Of a DNA stretch of 5,598 nucleotides, positions 1-5,598 are shown one piece after another. Origin of the DNA: Sulfuritalea sp. GTDB lineage: Bacteria; Pseudomonadota; Gammaproteobacteria; Burkholderiales; Rhodocyclaceae. The stretch spans positions 9,897-15,494 of the forward strand of contig JAPLRA010000071.1 of assembly GCA_026399445.1 (NCBI GenBank). Direction: 5' to 3'. Below the pieces are notes generated by a model. The model saw nothing but the letters and a program-made list of their open reading frames with translations, did no database searches and was not told where the DNA came from. The position numbers and the translations under genes are program-made. Numbering within the stretch: position 1 is the first letter of the stretch; every line of letters begins with the position of its first letter.

Positions 1-215
1 CCGTCGACAAACTTGATCCGGGCGTAGGTTTCGCTCTCGGTGCCGAGTGTGTCGCCTTCCAGAACATCCGACTTGACGGACAGCAGTTTGCTGGTGCCGT
101 CGGCCCGCTTGGCCGACAGCGTGCCCGACAGGTGCGTGATCTGCCCCGCCGTGGCCGCTTGCGCCACCGGTGTCCAGAGGAGGCCGAGGGCCAGTGCCGC
201 AAGTAGCGCCCGCAT
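1..215 (-). CDS. Exported FecR-domain protein, N-terminal part (3' end cut by window edge)
   Basis: Too short for a default ORF caller because it leaves the window at the left edge. From ATG at 215-213 the frame gives 71 full codons plus two bases. The product begins MRALLAALALGLLWTPVAQA, a good Sec signal peptide (Arg at n-end, Leu/Ala core, AQA before the probable cut at residue 20/21). The mature part runs ATAGQITHLSGTLSAKRADG, then VLEGDTLGTESETYARIKF and DG. The G-D-x-L-x-T spacing followed by A-x-I-x-F-x-D-G is typical of the start of a FecR domain (PF04773). Unlike classic FecR anti-sigma regulators, which have a cytoplasmic part before a membrane helix, this one starts directly with a signal peptide, so it is probably periplasmic or envelope-bound and not an iron-citrate sensor. 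It follows the exoprotein gene by 16 bases with its own RBS, so co-transcription is likely. An in-frame GTG just before the ATG (218-216) is an alternative start. Domains beyond the edge are unknown. Confidence 0.85.
   Translation of the reverse strand, partial: MRALLAALALGLLWTPVAQAATAGQITHLSGTLSAKRADGTSKLLSVKSDVLEGDTLGTESETYARIKFVD
156..215 (-). other. Signal peptide of the FecR-domain protein
   Basis: Residues 1-20 have a single Arg, an uninterrupted Leu/Ala/Gly core, then W-T-P-V and A-Q-A. The AQA/AT junction fits signal peptidase I. There is no Cys after the cleavage site, so it is not a lipoprotein signal. Confidence 0.8.
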
Positions 216-224
216 CACGTCGAT

Positions 225-228
225 CTCC
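225..228 (-). promoter_or_regulatory. Ribosome binding site of the FecR-domain gene
   Basis: On the minus strand the gap after the exoprotein stop reads GCCGGAGATCGACGTG before ATG. GGAG lies 9 bases before ATG (215) and 6 bases before the in-frame GTG (218), so both starts are possible and both keep the signal peptide. The site begins only a few bases after the TAA stop. That fits translational coupling inside one operon and leaves no room for a terminator or promoter between the genes. Confidence 0.7.
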
Positions 229-231
229 GGC

Positions 232-3200
232 TTACAGAGAGCATTGGGCAACTTTCTTTTCACCTGGCTTTTCATCTTTCTTCCCGTCATTGGCTTGATT
301 TTCTTCGCAACCGAAGCTGCCTTCCTCGCAGCTTGCTTTCTTGTCCTTGTCCGGCTTGCTGAACGGCGGCGGCGCATCGTCGTCAATCGGATTTTCGTTG
401 GGTGGCGGCAGCTTGCACAGATCCGGACTGATGGTGCATATATCGGTTGTGACGCCAGTGCTGGCGTATTTGATTTCCAACCCTCCCCCGAGCTCTTCTG
501 TTGCCGGCGTGCCGAGGAGGTAGTCGACTACGAAGAAGCCGCTGCCACCCACCACCGTTTTGGTCGTCTCCTTGCCGTCGATCATGACGCCTCCGCTCGT
601 GCGGCTTGTAAATTCGAGCTTGATCGTGGCAGGAATCCCGGTCATGTAATCCGTCAGGAAGTACGAACCATTGCTCAAAGAAAGCGTCGATGCGGAGCCT
701 GCCAGAGTCAGATCAATGTCGTTGCCGGCCTGGAAACTGGCCCCATGGTCCAGCGTGATATTGCCCGAAACCAGACCGGAGATATCGCCCGTATAGCTGG
801 TCGCATTCAGATAGGCCGATGGGCCGTCAGCAATCACATCTTGCGCAATTATTGCGATGCCGGAATATTCGAGGCCGTTGATGCTCGAGCGCGTAGCCCA
901 AGTGCCTCCCGCCGTGACCCCGGCGTTCAGATTGATCGTGCCCCCCACCAGCGGCGCAATCAGGGCCGCGTTGTTGGTGGCGGTGACGTCGGCGTTTATG
1001 TTGATGGTTGGCGCGCCCAGTTCAATGTTGTAACCACCTATGCTGTAGTCGACATCCAGAATTCCACCCGCACTCAGCTTCAGGTCGCCGGACGTGGTCA
1101 AGCTCGTGCTTATGGCGAGGTTGCCGTCTGCGCCGAGCAGGAGGCTACCGTTGATTGATCCCAACCCGCTGATGTAGTTCATATTGCCGCCGGACGTAAT
1201 GGCCATGTCGCCGCTGTTGGCGGTGCTGAACGTGGTGTTAGCGTCTACAAAGAGATCGCCGGAGTTGTAGAAAGCGATACTCATGGGACGGCCGCCAAGC
1301 CCTGTGCCGGCGTAGCTGGCATTGTCGATCAAGGAGACCGTGCCTGGCTGCGCGCCAAAGTTGGCGATCGAGATGCCGCCATAGCTCGCGCCAGCAACAA
1401 CCTCGGCGCTTATCATACTGGTGGCCTCAACAAACGCGCTGATTGCAATACCACCGGACGAGCCACCACCGAAGCTGGTGAGAGACACCGTGTCGGCGGC
1501 TATGTTGATACTATTGGGATTGCTGGCCGACCGCAGAATGGCGCCGGCGGCCTCCACCCCGACCGTGCCACCGATCGCATCGAAGACGCCGATGGAAACA
1601 ATGTTGCCGCTGCCCGCTCGATAGCCAGCACCAAAGGATGAACTCAGTCCGCTTGAGTTCATCGCGCCCGCCGCAACGTAAATTCCGTAACCACTGGCAT
1701 CATAGATCGAGGTCGTACCATCCATCCTGGCATCGCCGTAGGCCAGAACATTGACGTAGCCATAGGCGGCGGTAAGTTGTGCGCCAGGAGCCTGAACGAT
1801 ATCGCCCAGGCTGCGCGTGCCACCGTGGGTTACGATGGTGATGACATCGCTGTCGTAACCATCACGCGACTCAACAATGCTACCCGCACCGAATCTAACG
1901 TTGCCGCCGATTCCGGTCCAATTATTCGAATTGAGCGGGTCAAGCCCGGCACCGATAAAAATTCGATATCCGGCGGATACGGTACCGTTTAGGGTGGTAT
2001 CACCCGCGCTGACAATCGTGATGTCGGAGTAGCCCGCATGAATCGTACTGCCCGCCGCCTGGGTGATGTCGCCGTTGTTGACCGTGCCGTTTGAAGCATA
2101 CAAGGTCGCACCACCATACCCGGACAGGAAGCTGCCCGAAGCCAGCGTGATGTCGCCGCCGTATGGCGTTACGCCGTAAGTGCTGTCTGTAAAATAATTC
2201 GACTGATAGCCGGCCTGAACCATAAGGGTGCCGGTGGTAGATGCCACAATCCCGCCCAGACTGACCGAGCCCCCCGCGACTATGCTGACGTTGCCGTCGC
2301 CGATAATGCTGCTGCCCGCGAACTGGGTCACGTTGCCGTTGCCGTAGGTTCCATAACCCACATTGGCGGAGATGTTGATATCTCGATCGGCGGCGAGGAT
2401 CGCGCCGTTGCGGATGAACGCGTTGCCGCCGATCGGGCTGGCGTAGCCGGACGAATTGGTGCAGTTGCCCGCAGCACAAGAGATGTCGACGCCCGCGACG
2501 ATGTTTACGTCCTGGCTCGAGAGAATCGTGCCTGACAGATCGACATTCCCCGATGCAGCAATGGTCGTGGAATAGGTACCATAGCCAGAGCCAGTGCTAA
2601 CGATAAGGCCTCCGGCCTCTTGCACGATGTTTCCGTTGACTGCGTAGCCGCCACGAGCGACAAGATTGACCAATTCTCCGGTGATCGAGCTATTCGGACC
2701 GAGATGAATATTCCCGCCATTTATGCCGTAGCCGGCGGCAACGCTGTAGCCGGCGGTAATCGATACACCGCCACACTCACCACAGTTTGCGTACAGAGTG
2801 CCATTGATGGCGGCATTGTCCTTGGCATAGACCTGAATGCCCCCACTAGTAGTCTCAATGCTGGTGCCATTGGCGATATAGACCCCGCCCGCAGCCCCTG
2901 CCGCCACCGCCGCGCCTATCGAGCCAATGCCGACGCCGCCGTTGCCGCTGTCGATCGTTACGTCGTTTTGGGACGCTATGACAACGCTGGCCGAACCGTT
3001 CAGCGAACCGATCCCCACCGGCGAAGCCGTGCCAAGCCCGCCGGTAATGGTCAAGCTGTACACACTCATGGTCACGTTGGCGCTGTTCTTCTCGCCAATC
3101 GCCACCGGAGAGCCCAAACCGTCCGCATCCTGAGTGTTGCTTGCCCCGCCCGTCAGAGTGACGTTGCCAAAGCTCAGGTTTTGTACCGGTGCGCCCAGAT

Positions 3201-5598
3201 AGGCGCCGCCATAGGTGTTGGCGTCACCGCCGCCGATCATCGTCAGGGCGCCGCCGAAGGTGTTGATGGTTTGCGAAACCTTCGAGCCGATACCGGCGTC
3301 GTTGGTCAGATAGTTTGTTCCGTTGAACACCCCGCCAGTGCCGCCGGTGATGTTGATGGTGAGCGGGTTGCCAGGCGAACTCTGAATAGTCTGCGGGCCA
3401 TTGCTATGGATTTCGGCGAAGTTGCCGCTGCCGGCCTGTCCTCCCACAACCGTGATGATGCCGCCGTTCACGAAATCGATGGTCTGCCCGCCGCCGCCTG
3501 GCCCGCCGCGATCCGAGATACTGGCGAAGTTGCCGCTGCAGCCGCCGTTGAAGCAATCGCCGCTCCAGAGCCCTGGCGCAATGGCACCGTTGCCACTGCC
3601 GGAAACGACACTGATCTCGCCACCAGCAACATTCATCGTGAAATTCTGGCCGCCCGTGGTACCAAGGAATCGTTCAATACTGGCCGAACCACCAAAGCCG
3701 CCGGCTTGATTGCTTCCTTGGAGGTACAAGCCGCCAGAAGCCCCTAGGCTGAAGTACTGGTCGCCATTGGTGGCGATCCTCGCCCCGTATTGCGTGCCGG
3801 GTGATCCACTGTTACCGGCGGTAAGGGCAAGCTTGTTGGCTGTGATATCGAGGGTTCCAGTCGTCATCTCGATGCCGGCCCAACTCGACGCGGCATTGAT
3901 GTCCACCGTGTCGGTCGCCTTGAGCGTCAGCGGACCCTTGGTTGCCAGCACGGCGGTGAAGTTGATGTTGTGGCTGGTTGCGCCCGTATAGGCGACAGTC
4001 TGTGGCGCCGTCAGGGGAGTGGGGTTGCCTCCGGAAACAACGCTATCCCACCCCGCAACGATGGTGATCGCCCCTGTGCCGGCATTGCCGAAGGGCGCAT
4101 TGATGTCCACCGCATTTTCCGCGAGCAAGGAAAGCTTGTTCGCGCTGTTGTAGGTTGGCCCACTTGTGTTGGGGTAGCTTCGGAAAACGCCTGATTCGTC
4201 GAAATAGCTGTGCGTGATTGGAACTGGCGCACCGCTGGGGCTGCCGTTGACGAAAATGGTGCCGCCGAAATCGGCGCCGGTACTCGATGAACTCGTTTGA
4301 ATGACAACATCCGTGCTGTTCAATTGCGTCTGGATCGTATCCCAGCCAATGGTAGAAAGCGGGTTTGGATCGCAGTCAAACACGCCGGTACCAGCACTCA
4401 AGATTCCATTCGCCAGCGCCGATCCTGAGACGATCTCGATATCGGTCGGATCAAGTAGAAGGATTCCGGTCTTGCCCTTGGGCGCAGAGGTATCGACCGT
4501 TGCCAGGAAATTGAGCCATCGCTTGCCGGAAGTCTCGACAAAGCCGCCGTTGCCACCGCTCGCTCCGCCTCTGGCCGAGATGGTTCCATAGGCCCGTGTG
4601 ACGTCATCGGCCCACACAATCACCGTACCGCCATCGCCGACTCCCGTGGCGTCGGCCTTGAGGCTGGCGTTATGTCCGAAGTAGGTAATGTTGGCGTTCT
4701 GGATATCCTGGTTCTTGCCCTGATAGTCGCCGCCGACTTTGATCGTGCCGCCACCGCTGACGCCACTGGCGTCGATGCTGGCGTTGTCCATGACCGCAAC
4801 TCGATTGCCGAGGACTTCAACGCTGCCGCCCTTGGTACCGGTGGTGACGATGCGGCCATTGCCGTCTACGTAAGCGTCTTTACTGGCGCGCAGAAAGATC
4901 CGTCCGCCTTCGTTGACGACGGAGGATGCATTGAGTTGGCCGCTGTTACGTACGATGACGCCGGCGATGCCGATGCGCCCGGCTTCCGCCGTGATGGTGC
5001 CCAGGTTGGTGCTGTTGCCCGCGGCGCCGGTGATGTCGACCTTGACGCCGGGCAGGGCGCTGTCGATCAGGCTGACGGTGACGCCGGCCGCGAGAATGGT
5101 CTCGCCCTTCGGGGTGGTGATGATGCCTTCGTTCGTGACGTTGCTGCCGATCAGGTACACGCTGCCGCCGGCAGGCGTGGTGATTTCGCCCTGGTTGATG
5201 ACGTCTTTGGCGGTTCCGTCATTGACGAACAGGTTGCGCCCGGCAAGGAAGTTTTCGTTGCTGATATTCAGCGTGCTGGCGACAAAGCCGGCTACATCGA
5301 CCCGGCCCCCGGCGCCGACCATGATGCCGGCGGGGTTCACGAGCCAGACGCGGCCGTTGGAGCTCAGGGTGCCATAAATGGCGGTCGGGTCATTCAGAAC
5401 CCGGTTGAGAACGCTGGAGGAAGCCGAGGTCTGGGCGAAATGGGTGGTTTCCCCTGCCTTGATGGAGAACTTGTCCCAGTTGATGATGGCGCCGTTGCTG
5501 TTGGTCACCGTCAGGACGTTGCCGACCTGATTGAAGGTGGCGGCGCCATTGACCACGGTGGGATTCACCGGGTTGGACAGCACCGGGGCAGCGAGAAA
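232..5598 (-). CDS. Two-partner secretion exoprotein (TpsA), filamentous haemagglutinin/HMW-like adhesin; 5' end cut by window edge
   Basis: Intact reading frame of 1788 codons from the right edge to a TAA at 234-232. An N-terminal TPS domain (Haemagg_act type) is followed by a very long Gly/Ser/Thr/Ala/Asn-rich beta-helix and a charged Cys-bearing tail. Family knowledge: such proteins pass the inner membrane by Sec and the outer membrane through a TpsB pore, then act as surface or released adhesins. Supporting motifs, counted from the GTG at 5583, are NPAGI (83-87), VDVAGFVASTLN (95-106), GNGGFVETSGK (344-354) and LLLDPTDIEI (375-384). The GTG is probably not the start: the frame stays open to the edge, adding FLAAP, and FLAAPVLS looks like the end of a signal peptide whose Met lies outside. 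I see no VENN motif or C-terminal toxin domain, so a CdiA-type contact toxin is unlikely. The adhesin role is inferred; secretion by the TPS route is well supported. Confidence 0.93.
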   Translation of the reverse strand, partial: FLAAPVLSNPVNPTVVNGAATFNQVGNVLTVTNSNGAIINWDKFSIKAGETTHFAQTSASSSVLNRVLNDPTAIYGTLSSNGRVWLVNPAGIMVGAGGRVDVAGFVASTLNISNENFLAGRNLFVNDGTAKDVINQGEITTPAGGSVYLIGSNVTNEGIITTPKGETILAAGVTVSLIDSALPGVKVDITGAAGNSTNLGTITAEAGRIGIAGVIVRNSGQLNASSVVNEGGRIFLRASKDAYVDGNGRIVTTGTKGGSVEVLGNRVAVMDNASIDASGVSGGGTIKVGGDYQGKNQDIQNANITYFGHNASLKADATGVGDGGTVIVWADDVTRAYGTISARGGASGGNGGFVETSGKRWLNFLATVDTSAPKGKTGILLLDPTDIEIVSGSALANGILSAGTGVFDCDPNPLSTIGWDTIQTQLNSTDVVIQTSSSSTGADFGGTIFVNGSPSGAPVPITHSYFDESGVFRSYPNTSGPTYNSANKLSLLAENAVDINAPFGNAGTGAITIVAGWDSVVSGGNPTPLTAPQTVAYTGATSHNINFTAVLATKGPLTLKATDTVDINAASSWAGIEMTTGTLDITANKLALTAGNSGSPGTQYGARIATNGDQYFSLGASGGLYLQGSNQAGGFGGSASIERFLGTTGGQNFTMNVAGGEISVVSGSGNGAIAPGLWSGDCFNGGCSGNFASISDRGGPGGGGQTIDFVNGGIITVVGGQAGSGNFAEIHSNGPQTIQSSPGNPLTINITGGTGGVFNGTNYLTNDAGIGSKVSQTINTFGGALTMIGGGDANTYGGAYLGAPVQNLSFGNVTLTGGASNTQDADGLGSPVAIGEKNSANVTMSVYSLTITGGLGTASPVGIGSLNGSASVVIASQNDVTIDSGNGGVGIGSIGAAVAAGAAGGVYIANGTSIETTSGGIQVYAKDNAAINGTLYANCGECGGVSITAGYSVAAGYGINGGNIHLGPNSSITGELVNLVARGGYAVNGNIVQEAGGLIVSTGSGYGTYSTTIAASGNVDLSGTILSSQDVNIVAGVDISCAAGNCTNSSGYASPIGGNAFIRNGAILAADRDINISANVGYGTYGNGNVTQFAGSSIIGDGNVSIVAGGSVSLGGIVASTTGTLMVQAGYQSNYFTDSTYGVTPYGGDITLASGSFLSGYGGATLYASNGTVNNGDITQAAGSTIHAGYSDITIVSAGDTTLNGTVSAGYRIFIGAGLDPLNSNNWTGIGGNVRFGAGSIVESRDGYDSDVITIVTHGGTRSLGDIVQAPGAQLTAAYGYVNVLAYGDARMDGTTSIYDASGYGIYVAAGAMNSSGLSSSFGAGYRAGSGNIVSIGVFDAIGGTVGVEAAGAILRSASNPNSINIAADTVSLTSFGGGSSGGIAISAFVEATSMISAEVVAGASYGGISIANFGAQPGTVSLIDNASYAGTGLGGRPMSIAFYNSGDLFVDANTTFSTANSGDMAITSGGNMNYISGLGSINGSLLLGADGNLAISTSLTTSGDLKLSAGGILDVDYSIGGYNIELGAPTININADVTATNNAALIAPLVGGTINLNAGVTAGGTWATRSSINGLEYSGIAIIAQDVIADGPSAYLNATSYTGDISGLVSGNITLDHGASFQAGNDIDLTLAGSASTLSLSNGSYFLTDYMTGIPATIKLEFTSRTSGGVMIDGKETTKTVVGGSGFFVVDYLLGTPATEELGGGLEIKYASTGVTTDICTISPDLCKLPPPNENPIDDDAPPPFSKPDKDKKASCEEGSFGCEENQANDGKKDEKPGEKKVAQCSL
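235..453 (-). other. Pro-rich, charged, cysteine-bearing C-terminal tail of the exoprotein
   Basis: Residues 1711-1783 break sharply from the neutral beta-helix. They contain two C-x6-C pairs (C1716/C1723 in CTISPDLC and C1752/C1759 in CEEGSFGC), two PPP runs, a DDD run, lysine-rich stretches and a final Cys in VAQCSL. Several TPS adhesins, HMW1 of Haemophilus being the studied case, use a C-terminal disulfide loop to stay tethered to their TpsB partner. A similar anchor is a reasonable inference here but is not shown by sequence alone. Confidence 0.65.
1612..2718 (-). repeat. Four tandem Gly/Tyr-rich repeats of 84-99 residues (protein level)
   Basis: Each unit opens with GG[ND] (residues 956, 1052, 1142, 1226) and carries a G-[ND]-[IV]-[VT]-Q box: GNIVQEAGG, GNVTQFAGS, GDITQAAGS, GDIVQAPGA at residues 984, 1083, 1171 and 1260. 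A strand-turn pattern follows, as in DITIVSAGDTTLNGT, and each unit closes with an [IV]-x-[IV]-x-AG strand and an Asn/Ser/Tyr-rich loop. DNA limits are 2431-2718, 2161-2430, 1909-2160 and 1612-1908. A half-unit beginning GGVYIANGTSIE (899) precedes the array, and GNIVSIGVFDA (1326) may start a decayed fifth unit. These look like three or more beta-helix turns duplicated as a block. Confidence 0.7.
2728..2756 (-). repeat. Short direct repeat of 11 bp at an 18-bp period
   Basis: GTAGCCGGCGG occurs at 2728-2738 and again at 2746-2756. It encodes two neighbouring hexapeptides, AGYSVA and AGYGIN, just before the Gly/Tyr-rich array. The 18-bp period keeps the frame, so this may be a small local duplication or chance in a glycine-rich gene. 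Confidence 0.55.
2914..3651 (-). repeat. Seven imperfect Q-box beta-helix repeats (protein level)
   Basis: Residues 645-890 read as successive units starting at Q646, Q700, Q731, Q771, Q801, N836 and S866. Most begin Q-[NT]-[FIL], followed by a short strand, then a T-[IVM]-x-GG turn and a glycine-rich loop often ending in an [AG]-x-[IL]-G motif. Spacings are 54, 31, 40, 30, 35 and 30 residues, so the basic step is about 30 with loop insertions. The longest unit carries the C677/C682 pair. The repeats are degenerate, with no long exact DNA copies, so they look like old duplication or structural periodicity. Alignment was by eye. Confidence 0.6.
4432..4632 (-). other. Conserved beta-helix block ending in GNGGFVETSGK and LLLDPTDIEI
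   Basis: Residues 318-384 run from GGTVIVWADDVTRAYG through ISARGG and GNGGFVETSGK to GILLLDPTDIEIV. I recognise this combination from many TPS exoproteins of proteobacteria and cyanobacteria, where it closes the conserved N-terminal helix before variable stalk sequence begins. It places this protein in the broad haemagglutination-activity family rather than near Bordetella FhaB specifically. The function of the block is not known to me. Confidence 0.7.
5230..5598 (-). other. Signal-peptide end plus TPS secretion domain of the exoprotein
   Basis: The first residues in the window, FLAAPVLS, look like the end of a cleavable signal peptide. NPVNPTVVNGAATF then opens the TPS domain (about residues 5-118 from the GTG). 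The segment NGAIINWDKFSI, the stretch SSSVLNRVLNDPTAIYG, the NPAGI motif at 5323-5337 (the family's NPNG-like box) and VDVAGFVASTLNISNENFLAG all occur in the expected order. In the family this domain is recognised by the POTRA domains of the TpsB transporter and caps the beta-helix. Domain limits are approximate. Confidence 0.9.

Noticed and set aside
216..231. Terminator or promoter between the two genes
   Set aside because: The gap is only 16 bases and is taken up by the RBS and its spacer; no hairpin with a T run is present.
235..1000. CdiA-like C-terminal toxin with an immunity gene
   Set aside because: No VENN motif or pre-toxin domain is visible, the C-terminus is a short charged tail, and the next gene encodes a signal peptide plus FecR domain rather than a small immunity protein.
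40..1158. Plus-strand open frame of 372 codons opposite the exoprotein C-terminus and the FecR gene start
   Set aside because: It is antisense to two well-supported genes, has no recognisable domain, and its translation is rich in Arg, Ala and Val as expected from the complement of a GC-rich gene. It also crosses the operon junction, where its composition changes abruptly.
2000..2479. Minus-strand alternative frame of 159 codons rich in Arg, Gln and His
   Set aside because: It overlaps the exoprotein in another frame, and its Q-R-R-rich pattern is the frame-shifted reading of the same Gly/Asn repeats.
2773..2784. CxxC (NCGECGG) as a thioredoxin-like or zinc-ribbon active site
   Set aside because: It sits in a Gly-rich loop of a beta-helix with no thioredoxin fold signature and no second CxxC close enough to make a zinc ribbon; a small disulfide loop is simpler.
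2620..3747. Plus-strand open frame of 375 codons
   Set aside because: It lies wholly antisense to the repeat region. Its product looks like a shadow translation (Ala/Arg/Val/Asp-rich, no motif, no convincing RBS). Repetitive Gly/Ala/Thr codons on the other strand explain the lack of stops.

Overview
The window is almost entirely one very large minus-strand gene for a secreted two-partner-secretion exoprotein (TpsA, filamentous-haemagglutinin/HMW-like adhesin family). It is followed 16 bases later by the start of a second minus-strand gene for a small exported FecR-domain protein. Both genes run off the window: the exoprotein loses its first codons at the right edge, and the FecR gene loses its 3' part at the left edge. 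No gene-free stretch exceeds 16 bases, and I see no RNA genes, insertion sequences, CRISPR arrays or terminators.

The GC-rich, SD-led coding style, the sequence of the TPS secretion domain and the FecR neighbour suggest a Gram-negative proteobacterium, most likely a betaproteobacterium. This is inferred from family resemblance, not a database match.

Layout in the direction of transcription (right to left), with residues counted from the GTG at 5583-5581. The end of a probable signal peptide lies at the right edge. The TPS secretion domain covers about residues 5-118. A conserved beta-helix region ends in a GNGGFVETSGK / LLLDPTDIEIV block (about 318-384). A more variable stalk follows. Next is a tandem array of about seven short Q-box repeats (646-890), then four long Gly/Tyr-rich repeats of 84-99 residues (956-1324), then more beta-helix (about 1325-1700). 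The protein ends in a Pro-rich, Lys/Asp/Glu-rich, cysteine-bearing tail (about 1711-1783). The reading frame is intact throughout.

The two genes probably form one transcription unit. The exoprotein would cross the inner membrane by Sec and the outer membrane through a TpsB (FhaC/ShlB-type) pore that is not in this window. It would then fold into a long beta-helical fibre on the surface or in the medium. The FecR-domain protein would be periplasmic or envelope-located, with an unknown role. The most unusual points are five closely spaced cysteine pairs in a family usually poor in cysteine, the strict compartmentation of tyrosine and lysine along the fibre, and two distinct internal repeat classes.
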